Origin: JBFWVD01 sp050246915
GTDB taxonomy: Bacteria > Actinomycetota > Acidimicrobiia > Acidimicrobiales > Ilumatobacteraceae
DNA: 64,000 bases
NCBI GenBank assembly: GCA_050246915.1
Contig: JBFWVD010000014.1
Coordinates: forward strand, 1-64,000
Direction of reading: 5' to 3'
Of this stretch, positions 27,244-35,540 are shown piece by piece (within the stretch, counting starts at the first letter, position 1; the number at the start of each line of letters is the position of its first letter). The notes below the pieces were generated by a model that was not told the origin of the DNA, did no database searches, and saw only the letters and a list, made by a program, of their open reading frames with translations. Position numbers and translations under genes: made by a program.

Positions 27244-27868
27244 ATGACCCAGCGCTGCGACTGTGCAGAGAGTCAACACGCCGTACGTTTGGTGGCGATC
27301 ATGGGATGTCCTGGGGCCGGCAAGACCGCTTTGCTCGAGACCGCACGGCATCATCTGTGCTCCCTCGTGCTGGTCTTGCCGGAGAGCGCAGGCATCGTCT
27401 TCGGCGGTGGGTTTCCCCGACATGACTCGGCCGCTGGCCTTCGTGCGAGCCAGCGGGCGATCTTCCACATTCAGCGGGAGATGGAGCGACTGGTGAGCGA
27501 CGAGGCTCAGGCCGCCATCGCCCTGTGCGATCGCGGCACCTTGGACGCGCTGGCCTATTGGCCCGGCGAGCCCACCGAGTTCTGGGAAGAAGTGTCGAGC
27601 TCAGTCGAAGCCGAACTGGACCGGTACATCGCATTGATCCATCTGGAAGTCCCCGACGCAACGCAAGGTTACGAGCGGTTCAGCAAATCGCCTCCGCATC
27701 GAGTCCAACGATGAAGCGCGGCGAATCGACGAACGCATCCGGCTCGCGTGGCAGCAACACCCGAATCGCTTTGAGGTGTCGGCGTCGCTCAATTTCCTCG
27801 ACAAGATCGCTCAGGGTCTCGAGATCATTCGCGCGCAACTGCCCGACTGCTGTCGCGAGCACGTGTAG
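27244..27868 (+). pseudogene. AAA_28/NadR-like P-loop NTPase, interrupted by a frameshift
   Basis: Walker A GCPGAGKT near the N-terminus, CDRGTLDALAYWPG as the Asp-containing second motif. The first frame is read to about 27679. From there a second frame supplies RLRIESNDEARRIDERIR, then WQQHPNRFEVSASLNFLDK and a Cys-containing end, which is the normal C-terminus of this family. One surplus base (TT at 27679-27680) would explain the break. Start uncertain (GTG 27235 or ATG 27244). Confidence 0.75.
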
Positions 27869-27875
27869 GGCACGA

Positions 27876-27916
27876 CAGCGCCCAGTGTCTGTCGGGTCGA
27901 TCGACACAGGGCGCTG
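27876..27916 (+). terminator. Strong hairpin downstream of the NTPase gene
   Basis: Arms 27876-27889 and 27903-27916 pair over 14 positions with one mismatch around a 13-nt loop, directly after the NTPase stop. A G-run rather than a T-run follows on the plus strand. It may stop transcription from both sides. Confidence 0.55.
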
Positions 27917-27948
27917 GGGGGAGATGATCTTCGCTGAGTGGTGGAGTG

Positions 27949-28242
27949 CTACCGGCCGGGAGCAGCGATCATCTTGTCGATCGCCGCTTGATGTTGCTCG
28001 AGGGCGGCGACGTACGCTTCACTCTGGGCCCGTGTGAGCTGCCCGTCAGCTCGGTGATACGCGGAGTCGGTGATCGCGTTCGGCGCCGACATCTGATGCG
28101 TCATGTCGATGTCGCGCTGAACCTGGTCGTGCGAGACCGCCGCTGCGGGTTGGTTGCGTGGCTGAATGTTGGATGGGTCGGACCTGGAACTTTCACCGAC
28201 AGCGATGATCGATGCCTGCAACCTCGATGGGTGTTCCCGCAC
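27949..28242 (-). CDS. Possible small protein, uncertain
   Basis: A 97-codon minus-strand frame from a GTG at 28242. The last 45 residues look like a genuine amphipathic helix (RAQSEAYVAALEQHQAAIDKMI), but the N-terminal half is low in predicted structure and no RBS or family is evident. It lies antisense to nothing else and fills the gap before the transpeptidase. Confidence 0.3.
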   Translation of the reverse strand: MREHPSRLQASIIAVGESSRSDPSNIQPRNQPAAAVSHDQVQRDIDMTHQMSAPNAITDSAYHRADGQLTRAQSEAYVAALEQHQAAIDKMIAAPGR

Positions 28243-28279
28243 GAAACCTGTTGCGGGTGGGCCAACCCGGAACGTAGCG

Positions 28280-28302
28280 ACTACATCACGTAGTATGTGT
28301 GG
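28280..28302 (+). promoter_or_regulatory. Operator site 3 and leaderless promoter of the L,D-transpeptidase
   Basis: ACTACATCACGTAGT (28280-28294) is a 7+1+7 palindrome with one mismatched pair. TAGTAT at 28291-28296 overlaps its right arm and lies exactly six bases before ATG 28303, implying a leaderless mRNA and repression by blocking the -10 region. The same 15 bases occur on the minus strand at site 4. Confidence 0.7.
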
Positions 28303-29247
28303 ATGCCTGGTCGCGTTCGCGGTGCATTCCTGCTCGGACTGATCGTTGTCGTCGGCTGCAGCGACGCCGCGGGCGCCGTGAAGTCGAGCCCACTGCCGGG
28401 GTCCGCCACGTCGATCGAGCCGGAGCCCACGACGACGGTGACACCCCCGCCCCAACCCTCGACCGCGTTGGCCAAGGTCGAAATCTCGAGAACGCTCCGT
28501 CGGGGGGATCGTGGCGACGACGTGGCGTACCTACAGCAGCGTCTCACTGACTTGCGCTTTGATCCCGGTCCGATCGACGGAGTGTTTGGCGGGCAGCTGG
28601 AGATGGCGGTGTGGGCCTATCAGAAGCTCACCGGCCGCTCCGGTGATGCGGTCGACGGTGGCGTCAGTCCCGAAGACTTCCTCGCGATGCAGGACCCGAT
28701 GCAGCTGGAGCCGATGGAGCCGCAGGAGAACGGCCGCCACGTCGAGGTGGACCTGATCCGCCAGGTGGCGATCATCTGGGAAGCGGGGAGCCCCACATTG
28801 ATCACGCACATCTCGACTGGGTCGGGCGAGCAGTATTGCGACGCTGGCACATGCAGTGTCGCCATAACTCCGGCTGGCGAATATGGCGTGACACGCGAGA
28901 TCGACGGCTGGCGCCAATCGGACCTCGGCCTTCTCTACAACCCGGTGTACTTCAACGGCGGGATCGCCCTGCACGGGGCGTTCGACGTGCCGCTCCGGCC
29001 AGCGTCGCATGGGTGCGTGCGTGTCCCGATGCACATCGCCAACTATCTACCGGAACTCCTCGAGATCGGCGACCCAGTGCTTGTCTTCGACGGTGTCAAA
29101 CGTCCGAGCGAATACGGCCAGCAGCCCTCGCCACCGCACACGCTTGACGCCGCAACAGCGACCAGCTCGTCGACTGCGACGAGCAGTGAGGCTGAACACG
29201 AACATCCAGCGGTGACGGACGGGAGTCCGGTCGGTCGAGCGCGCTGA
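28303..29247 (+). CDS. Lipoprotein L,D-transpeptidase with peptidoglycan-binding domain
   Basis: 314 aa from ATG 28303 (in-frame GTG at 28297 less likely given the leaderless geometry). Lipobox VVGC with Cys19; a PG_binding_1 domain at about 64-128 (LRRGDRGDDVAYLQQRL); then a YkuD catalytic domain with HGAFDVP and SHGCVR, catalytic Cys238. It forms 3-3 peptidoglycan cross-links outside the membrane. The Ser/Thr-rich tail ends with EAEHEHP. It sits under operator site 3, which links wall remodelling to the metal regulon. Confidence 0.92.
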   Translation: MPGRVRGAFLLGLIVVVGCSDAAGAVKSSPLPGSATSIEPEPTTTVTPPPQPSTALAKVEISRTLRRGDRGDDVAYLQQRLTDLRFDPGPIDGVFGGQLEMAVWAYQKLTGRSGDAVDGGVSPEDFLAMQDPMQLEPMEPQENGRHVEVDLIRQVAIIWEAGSPTLITHISTGSGEQYCDAGTCSVAITPAGEYGVTREIDGWRQSDLGLLYNPVYFNGGIALHGAFDVPLRPASHGCVRVPMHIANYLPELLEIGDPVLVFDGVKRPSEYGQQPSPPHTLDAATATSSSTATSSEAEHEHPAVTDGSPVGRAR

Positions 29248-29264
29248 ACGTGGCCAACGCTCGC

Positions 29265-29672
29265 TCAGCGGTAGATCGTCGTCTCGCGGTCGAACAGTCC
29301 GAGGAACCACGTCGACCACGCGGCGATGAGGAGAGCGAGAACGAGGTACAGCTCTTGATGACCGAACGGAAGCAAGCGCACATTGCTGCCGAAGAGCATC
29401 GCGTCGTTGAGTACCGCAAGGAGGACTCCAACTGCAATGCCCGCCCAACCCGTCACCCGATGCCACCGGGGTCGAAAGCGCGCGTTCGGGAGCGGAGGCG
29501 GCGTGTATCGGCTGCTCGGCCCGACCGGTGATGGTGTGATCGATCGACCTGGTGCGTCGACCGCTCCGACCCGTGGACGAACTGTCGACGCGATTGTGGA
29601 CGTCGGTGTCGTGTCGCCTGGACGTGTTCCCTTTGGGGTGACCCGTCCTCCCTTGCGTTTCTTGACCGTCAT
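29265..29672 (-). CDS. Small membrane protein with two C-terminal helices
   Basis: 135 aa. Basic, Pro/Thr-rich N-terminal half (starts MTVKKRKGGRVTPKGTR), then WHRVTGWAGIAVGVLLAVLND and LYLVLALLIAAWSTWFLGLF as two transmembrane helices. A similar layout is common in unnamed actinobacterial membrane proteins. Its ATG is six bases after a TAGTCT box in operator site 4, again suggesting a leaderless transcript. Confidence 0.6.
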   Translation of the reverse strand: MTVKKRKGGRVTPKGTRPGDTTPTSTIASTVRPRVGAVDAPGRSITPSPVGPSSRYTPPPLPNARFRPRWHRVTGWAGIAVGVLLAVLNDAMLFGSNVRLLPFGHQELYLVLALLIAAWSTWFLGLFDRETTIYR

Positions 29673-29695
29673 GGGTAGAGACTACGTGATGTAGT
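29673..29695 (-). promoter_or_regulatory. Operator site 4 and leaderless promoter
   Basis: On the minus strand 29695-29681 reads ACTACATCACGTAGT, identical to site 3. TAGTCT (29684-29679) overlaps the right arm and is six bases before ATG 29672. On the plus strand the same site precedes the MFS gene at 29834 and a tiny frame at 29698-29724. Confidence 0.7.
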
Positions 29696-29833
29696 AGATG
29701 AGTGGCGAGAGGTTCTCTAGATGACTTTCTGTCGTGATGCGATCTCGAGCCACATCCGGCGTCGCCGAGGTCTGACTCTCGGGTTGAAACGCTTCGCAGC
29801 GGCCGGCGGTCGCGTTCGTCCGGACCGCTCGCC

Positions 29834-31131
29834 ATGAACGGCATCGCCGCTACGCGACTGACCTCAACGGTGATAGCAGGGAGCGACCAGGAGGCGACAC
29901 GGTCCTTGCGGGTGCTGTTCGCCTCGGTGTTCGTCGTCATGACCGGATACGGAATCACCCTTACCGTCCTTCCGTACTACGCCGAACGGGTCCACGGACT
30001 CAGCGGAATCGACCGGAAGACCGTCACGTTTCATGTCGGCCTTCTCACGAGCGTGTACGCATTCGCGCAACTGATCGCCAGTCCGATCGTCGGGAGAATC
30101 GGGGACCGCATCGGCCGGCGTCCCGTACTACTGGCCGGGCTCGCCGGGATGGCTGTCACCCAAGCGACGTTCGGCTTCGTGCCCCAACTGTGGGCGCTGT
30201 ATGGACTCCGGATCCTCGGTGGGATCGCCACATCCGGGATGCTCGTCGCCGCCACGACGTACGTCGCCGACACCACTGCCGATGGCGAACGTACGCGTGG
30301 TATGGCTTGGTTCGGAACAGCGGTCAGCCTCGGCCTGGTCGCCGGGCCCGCTCTCGGCGGCGTCCTGAGCCGGCCTGGCCTCAGTATCGGGCGAGGGGCC
30401 TGGCGACTTGACGGCTACTCGTTGCCCTTCCTCGTTGCCGGCGCGCTGGCGTTCGCCGTGCTGGTCGCCGCGCTGCGGGGACTGCCGGAGTCGATGATGT
30501 CGTCGAGGGCAACTGGTCGCACCGGGAACGATCGCCCGACGACGGGACTCGAACCGCACCCCGGTCTACGTCCGCTTCTGCTTTGGTGGTGGCCTCGCAG
30601 TTCGGACTTGCCGTGTTCGAAGGCTCATTCGCCCTGTATGCCAGGAACAGCCTCGCACTGAGTCCAGCACGCACAGGTGCAGCGTTCATGGTGTGCGGCG
30701 TCGTCATGGCGGCGTTACAGGTCTTCGCTGTGGGCGCGTTGGGTCGGTTCGTTCAACCACTCGTCCAGATCGCCGCCGGCCTCGCGTTCATGGGCTTCGG
30801 AATCGGCGCCCTGGCCACGACTCGCGACTTCGGACTCGTGCTCGTTTTCGTTGCCGTACTTGCCCTCGGCACTGCACTCATCACTCCCAACCTCTCGGCG
30901 CTGATCTCCAACCACAGCCGACATGGCGTCGGAACGTCGCTTGGCCTCAAGAGCGCAGCCGGCAGTATGGGGCAGACCGCTGGCCCTCTGTTCGGTGCGC
31001 TGCTCATGAGCTGGCGGCAAGACTCACCGTTTGTCGTCGCCGGGGGTTTGCTGCTCGGGCTGGCGGCAGTCGTCATGTCGATCAAGCGGCCTGTGTCCCG
31101 TAGCGCTGACGCGGTGGATCTCGACAGCTGA
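29834..31131 (+). pseudogene. MFS drug/proton antiporter-type transporter, one frameshift
   Basis: Twelve-helix MFS protein of the Bmr/TetA kind. The first frame runs from ATG 29834 to about 30581 and includes the loop motif GRIGDRIGRRPVLL. At CTTCTGCTTTGG (30575-30586) the frame shifts by one, and the second half continues from VVASQFGLAVFEGSFALYAR to 31131. Both halves are otherwise well preserved, so either a recent mutation or a sequence error is likely. Substrate unknown. Confidence 0.8.
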
Positions 31132-31196
31132 ATCGTTCTGCTGCAAGGCGACCACGACCCGGATGGTGGCGATCCCTTCGCGCCGAGGTCGGACAA

Positions 31197-31222
31197 ACGA
31201 CAGTATGTAGTAGTTTCCGGCC
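31197..31222 (+). promoter_or_regulatory. Operator site 5 and leaderless promoter of the rhodanese gene
   Basis: ACGACAGTATGTAGT (31197-31211) matches the shared half-sites (right half perfect, left half 5 of 7). TAGTTT at 31211-31216 lies six bases before GTG 31223, the same geometry as sites 3 and 4. Confidence 0.65.
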
Positions 31223-31693
31223 GTGGACAGTTCTCAGCCTGAAGACATCAGTTCGCCTCAACGCAGAAGCGGGCGGATGCCGACCGTTGCCCTTGTCGCC
31301 GTCATAGTCGCGGTCGCTGCGTACTTCACGTTGGGCATGCCTGGCATGGACCATGGCGCATCGGGCGACATGGCCGGAATGAACTCGGCCAGCATGGCTG
31401 TGCAGCCGGACGAGTTCGCCCGGCGCGTTGAGGCCCGTGGAGCGTTCGTCGTCAACGTGCACGTGCCAGTAGGTGTCGGCATCAACGGTACCGACGCGAC
31501 AATCGCATACGACCAGATCGTCGGCGATGACCGGCTTCCCTCCGACAAGGCGACGCCGATTCTCGTGTACTGCGAGACGGGCCCGATGTCCGCCCAAGCA
31601 GCGGCAGCGCTCATGACGGCGGGTTACGGCGATGTCGTCTACCTCGACGGTGGTCTGGAAGCGTGGAAGGCCGTTGGCCGAGCCCTCGAGTGA
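31223..31693 (+). CDS. Membrane-anchored rhodanese with Met/His-rich segment
   Basis: 156 aa from GTG. One N-terminal transmembrane helix, then a Met/His-rich extracytoplasmic linker (GMPGMDHGASGDMAGMNSA) that could bind copper, then a rhodanese domain with catalytic Cys117 in VYCETGPMS and the end LDGGLEAWKA. It would move sulfane sulfur or reduce thiols outside the membrane. Leaderless under operator site 5. Confidence 0.8.
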   Translation: MDSSQPEDISSPQRRSGRMPTVALVAVIVAVAAYFTLGMPGMDHGASGDMAGMNSASMAVQPDEFARRVEARGAFVVNVHVPVGVGINGTDATIAYDQIVGDDRLPSDKATPILVYCETGPMSAQAAAALMTAGYGDVVYLDGGLEAWKAVGRALE

Positions 31694-32260
31694 CGGCGCG
31701 CCACGTGGGGAGATCCGTAGCTTCCCCGGATTCGCTGCGTCCTGAGCGAGAGCATCATCACGCGCATGACCCCGCAGACCACAACAACTCCGGCCTTTGG
31801 CTCACGACGCAGCGCGTCGCGTTCGCTGGCGGCACCGTCCAAACACGCCGAGGCCGGAACGATCCGGCAGCTCGGCGTGTGTCCGATACCTGGGTTCGAA
31901 ACGGAATGGTCCATGGCCGACGGATCGCAACGAGACGTGGGGACAGCCTCCCAGCCGCCAGTGATTGACGCGTCGCTGTAAAGAGGGCGGCCGCCAGCAC
32001 AGCCGTTCAATCTGGCTGGCGCGCCCACACCGGTTACCCGAACGAGGTGATGGTGCGTGGCCGTCAACAGCCCGCGGCGCGACTGATCCCAATCTGAGCT
32101 TCCGTCATCGGTCCCCACATCGGTGGGTTCGAGTGGACATGCCATGCAGAGTCCACGTCGACGTGCTGGCGGTCGATGGTCGTTGTGGGTGGTGACTGTG
32201 AAGCGGGTTCTCCGGCAACTACCCTGTGTCGTACATGCCGGTCTGCGGCGCTACCAAAGG
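31694..32260. other. 567-base gap without a convincing gene
   Basis: Short open frames exist on both strands but have poor codon structure, no RBS and no family resemblance. I see no operator, hairpin or repeat strong enough to name. Confidence 0.5.
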
Positions 32261-32893
32261 ATGATGCCTGTGCTCCGTCGATTTGTTGCCATTTCCGCTT
32301 TTATGGGCCTCACCGTTCTCGTTTCAGCCTGCGGTGGTGACGACGGCGGCGCGGCGAGTTCGGTCACGACGGCTGCGAGCGCGAGCGCTTCGGCGTTCAA
32401 CGATGCCGACGTCGCTTTTGCTCAGTCGATGGTCCCGCATCACGATCAGGCGATCGAGATGGCGACGTTGGCTTTGGGGCCTGACACCGGCGCGTCCGCA
32501 GCGGTCCGCGCTCTCGCCACGAAGATCCAGAGTGCTCAAGGTCCCGAGATCACGATGATGAATGGGTGGCTCGATATGTGGGGCAAGCAGATGCCGATGG
32601 ACTCGAGCAACGGGACTTCCATGTCGTCGATGGGCGGGATGGATTCGATGGGCGCCGGGAGTGGTGAAGGCATGATGAGTGCCGAGGAAATGGCGTCGCT
32701 TGGCGTCGCCAAGGGTGCGGCGTTCGACAAGATGTGGCTGGAGATGATGACCCGTCATCATCAGGGGGCGATCGCGATGGCGAAGGACGTCCAGACGAAA
32801 GGGGCCGACCCGGCGGTACGTGATCTTGCCGGAAAGATGATTGCTGCCCAGCAGGCCGAGATCGACGAGATGACCAAACTGCTTGCCGGCTGA
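32261..32893 (+). CDS. DUF305 lipoprotein
   Basis: 210 aa (start ATG 32261 or 32264). Lipobox VSAC followed by GGDDGG. The DUF305 ferritin-like helices show both motifs, MVPHHDQAIEMA and MTRHHQGAIAMA, separated by a Met-rich loop (MSSMGGMDSMGAGSGEGMM). DUF305 proteins are commonly found with copper resistance genes and are thought to bind metal. It lies 100 bases before the BlaI-type repressor. Confidence 0.88.
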   Translation: MMPVLRRFVAISAFMGLTVLVSACGGDDGGAASSVTTAASASASAFNDADVAFAQSMVPHHDQAIEMATLALGPDTGASAAVRALATKIQSAQGPEITMMNGWLDMWGKQMPMDSSNGTSMSSMGGMDSMGAGSGEGMMSAEEMASLGVAKGAAFDKMWLEMMTRHHQGAIAMAKDVQTKGADPAVRDLAGKMIAAQQAEIDEMTKLLAG

Positions 32894-32993
32894 CCAATCG
32901 GCACTGCGCTGCACTGGCGTGCCGCTCCCACCGGTACTGTCGAAGACCGTGTCGGTGAGAAGCCAGGTCTTTAGCTGAACATGAGGAGGACTG

Positions 32994-33362
32994 ATGGGTG
33001 AGCGTCGGCCTGATGGGGCCCTGGAAGCGGACATCCTCGGCGTGCTCTGGGGGTCGGAAGACGCCCTTACGCCTGGTGAGGTGAACGAGGTCCTCGACGG
33101 TGTGCTCGCGTACACGACCGTCATGACGGTGCTCACCCGGCTGTGGAAGAAGGGCCTCGTGCAGCGAGAACCTCGTGGACGCGGCTATGCGTACAACGCA
33201 GTCGTGTCGGAGGGGGAGCTCGCCAGTCGTCGCATCGGCGACACGCTCGACTCGGTGAGCGATCGCACGAGTGCGCTGGCGAGCTTCGTCGGATCGCTCT
33301 CGAAACGCGATGTCCGTCAGCTTCGTCGCCTCCTCGGCGAACTGGACGGGCCGGCTCGATGA
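32994..33362 (+). CDS. BlaI/MecI/CopY-family winged-helix repressor
   Basis: 122 aa with RBS GAGGAGG before the ATG. Winged helix: LEADILGVLWGSEDALTPGEV, then AYTTVMTVLTRLWKKGLVQRE, and a C-terminal dimerisation helix. The family represses promoters through palindromes with TAC..GTA half-sites and is relieved by proteolysis (BlaR1) or copper (CopY). No CxC copper-hook is seen at the C-terminus, so the BlaR1-like route is more likely. It overlaps the M56 protease gene. It is the best candidate for binding operator sites 1-6. Confidence 0.92.
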   Translation: MGERRPDGALEADILGVLWGSEDALTPGEVNEVLDGVLAYTTVMTVLTRLWKKGLVQREPRGRGYAYNAVVSEGELASRRIGDTLDSVSDRTSALASFVGSLSKRDVRQLRRLLGELDGPAR

Positions 33363-34231
33363 CGGGACTGTTCGCTCCGCTTGTTTTCTCGGTCATCGGT
33401 GCTGTTGTGTTGGGTGTCGTCGCACCAAGGCTGCGGCCGCGACACGGGGCATGGATGATGAGCGCAGCGATTGTCTCGGTCGTTTCCGCAGCGTTTGTTA
33501 CGTCGTGGACTGTTGCGCTGGCGTTCCTTGCCCACGAGCCACTCACTGGCGAGCTGTTTGTGTGGTGCAAGGATTCGTTCGGAGCTCATCACGATCCGAC
33601 TCGATGGGCGGGCATTCCGGCTGTTTTCGTGGCGATGTGGAGTACGGCCCGAGTTCTCTCGGTCGTGCGTGGGTGGAACCGTGCGCGAGGTTCCGGCTCG
33701 AGCTACATCCACGTCGTCGAGTCCGATCGCCCTTTGGCGTACGCGGAGACCGGCAAGCACGGTGGGATCGTTGTGACGACGGCGATGTTGGCGGCGCTTC
33801 GACCTGATGAGCGACGCGCCCTTCTCGCCCATGAGCACGCTCACGTCGAGCATCGCCACGACCGGTTCCTGGTTGTGGCGGACCTCGCGACCGGCTTCCT
33901 CCCGTTGGCGTTCGCGGTGAGGGCGCTTCGCCACTGCCTGGAACGGTGGGCGGACGAGGAAGCCGCTCGCACTGTCGGCGACCGGACGGTCGTCGCCCGG
34001 GCAGTGGCTCGCGCCGCGCTGGTTGGCCACGGTCAACCAACCGTTGCGCTCGGTGTGCTCGGCGGTGATGTGCCGGCGCGCGTGGAAGCGATGATCCGGC
34101 CACCGGCCGGTATCGGGCCTGCAACGGTGTGGGCGGCGTTCGCGGTGGCCATGGTGATCGCCTCGGCGGCGGGCGCGTCGATACAGCTCCATCACCTTGC
34201 AGCAGTGTTTGCCGCGTTCTGCCCTGGTTGA
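33359..34231 (+). CDS. M56 family (BlaR1/MecR1-like) membrane metalloprotease
   Basis: 290 aa, ATGA overlap with the repressor. Helices at about 5-22, 32-57 and 85-102 precede the zinc site HEHAH (158-162), with a Glu-containing WADEEA as the probable third-ligand helix, and a final helix. No penicillin-binding sensor domain follows, so it cannot sense beta-lactams as BlaR1 does. It would cleave the repressor in response to an unknown, possibly envelope or metal, cue. Confidence 0.88.
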   Translation: MTGLFAPLVFSVIGAVVLGVVAPRLRPRHGAWMMSAAIVSVVSAAFVTSWTVALAFLAHEPLTGELFVWCKDSFGAHHDPTRWAGIPAVFVAMWSTARVLSVVRGWNRARGSGSSYIHVVESDRPLAYAETGKHGGIVVTTAMLAALRPDERRALLAHEHAHVEHRHDRFLVVADLATGFLPLAFAVRALRHCLERWADEEAARTVGDRTVVARAVARAALVGHGQPTVALGVLGGDVPARVEAMIRPPAGIGPATVWAAFAVAMVIASAAGASIQLHHLAAVFAAFCPG

Positions 34232-34249
34232 TCCGCGATAGCGCACCAG

Positions 34250-34282
34250 CCATCATCTACGACATAATGTCGTAGATGATGG
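34250..34282 (+). promoter_or_regulatory. 33-base perfect palindrome (operator site 6)
   Basis: Sixteen-base arms mirror around one central A. The inner 15 bases read ACGACATAATGTCGT, the same half-site as sites 2 and 5. The palindrome begins 18 bases after the M56 stop and runs into the TlpA-like gene: its possible ATG starts (34276, 34279) lie inside the right arm. TAATGT (34265-34270) could be the -10 of a leaderless transcript. Confidence 0.75.
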
Positions 34283-34827
34283 GATTGCGGCTCTCGTGGG
34301 GAAAGGCACGCCGGGTTGGCGTCGCAATCGTGGCGGCCGTGGTGGTGGTGCTCTTGGTTCGAGCCTCGCTCGCTCGCCCGGGGGTTCCTGACTTCACGCC
34401 GACCGGAACGCCCGTTGCGTTGCCCGAGGCCGGGAGGTTTTCGGCCGTCACCTTGCAAACGTTCGAGGGATTGGTCGTCGGGCAGCGGGGGATCCCGGTG
34501 ATCGTCAACGTGTGGGCCTCGTGGTGTGCTCCGTGTCGCACGGAAATGCCTCTGCTGCAACGCGCTGCGGAGAACTACTCGGGTCGCGCCACCATCATCG
34601 GCGTGGCCACGAAGGACAGCCCCGACGCGGCTCGCGCCTTCCTTCGTGACGTAGGTGTGCACTACCCCAATGTGTTTGACCTGTCGGGGGATATCAGGGT
34701 GCGTCTCGGCGTCACTGCCTATCCGACGACGTACGTCTTCTCGGCCGACGGCCGTTTGACGGCGCTCATCAGCGGGGGAGTGTCGGAACAGCGGCTTGCC
34801 GCACTGATCGAGGACGCGTTGCGGTGA
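34276..34827 (+). CDS. Membrane-anchored TlpA/ResA-like thioredoxin
   Basis: 183 aa (start 34276 within the operator palindrome; 34279 or TTG 34285 also possible). One N-terminal helix, then a thioredoxin fold with WASWCAPC (Cys84, Cys87) and the cis-Pro loop YPTTYVF. It would be a thiol-disulfide reductase outside the membrane, kept reduced by the CcdA-like protein two genes downstream. GTGA overlap with the next gene. Confidence 0.9.
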   Translation: MMGLRLSWGKARRVGVAIVAAVVVVLLVRASLARPGVPDFTPTGTPVALPEAGRFSAVTLQTFEGLVVGQRGIPVIVNVWASWCAPCRTEMPLLQRAAENYSGRATIIGVATKDSPDAARAFLRDVGVHYPNVFDLSGDIRVRLGVTAYPTTYVFSADGRLTALISGGVSEQRLAALIEDALR

Positions 34828-35540
34828 TCGACTACGGCCTGTTGGTTGGACTCATTGTGGCGTTCGCCGTTCCGGCGATCCTGGCTCGACGATGGCGGCT
34901 CGCGACCTTCGATCCGCCAGTGGGTTTCGTCGACGCGGCGCTTGGACCTGCGACTCTTTCACTGACCGTCGGGCGACTGTCGGCGCTGGCACTCGATGAC
35001 CCGAGGTCGTTCACCAAAGTTGCTGACCTGTTGGTGATCCGAAGTGGGGTGGAGTTCTGGCCCGGCGTCGCCGCTGGGATGGTGTTCGTGTGGTGGACGG
35101 CCCGCAGGGCGGGGGTGCCCCCGGTGATGCGACTGTCGGCGCTGGCACCGCTGTGCATGGTGGGCTACGCCGCCTACGAAGCATCCTGCGTCCTACGAGA
35201 CGGATGCTACGGCCCTATCAGCCCAGTGGGCCTCCAGCCACAAGGCATCACCTCAACGATGCTTCCGGTCGGGTTGCTCGTCGCCGTCGCCGTGGCGATC
35301 GGGGCGATCCTGCTACACGTCCGAGCTCAGGGAGATGGTGCAACGGGGACTCTTCTGCCAGCCGCAGTTGGACTCGTTGCCGCAGCCCGATCCGTGGCGT
35401 CGTTCTGGCTCCCCAAGGTCGGCAGCGGGCTCACACGGCAGCATCGAACCTCCATCGTCGTTGGAGTAGCGGCAATCGCTTGGCTGACGGTGCGACCCGT
35501 CCTCACCGCGATTCGCGGGTCGACGGTGGTCTCATCGTGA
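34824..35540 (+). CDS. Lgt-like integral membrane protein, catalytic motifs not preserved
   Basis: 238 aa, about seven helices. The overall layout and GRLSALAL, FWPGVAAGMVFVWW and GCYGPISPVGLQPQG echo prolipoprotein diacylglyceryl transferases, but the HGG..GG and R..N..E signatures of the true Lgt at 13576 are missing. It is overlapped on both sides by TlpA and CcdA genes. I infer an Lgt-derived membrane partner of the redox pair rather than a second lipid transferase. Confidence 0.6.
   Translation: MIDYGLLVGLIVAFAVPAILARRWRLATFDPPVGFVDAALGPATLSLTVGRLSALALDDPRSFTKVADLLVIRSGVEFWPGVAAGMVFVWWTARRAGVPPVMRLSALAPLCMVGYAAYEASCVLRDGCYGPISPVGLQPQGITSTMLPVGLLVAVAVAIGAILLHVRAQGDGATGTLLPAAVGLVAAARSVASFWLPKVGSGLTRQHRTSIVVGVAAIAWLTVRPVLTAIRGSTVVSS

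Noticed and set aside
32994..34231. Beta-lactam resistance (blaI-blaR1) locus
   Set aside because: The M56 protein lacks a penicillin-sensor domain and there is no beta-lactamase; the neighbours are metal and thiol genes.
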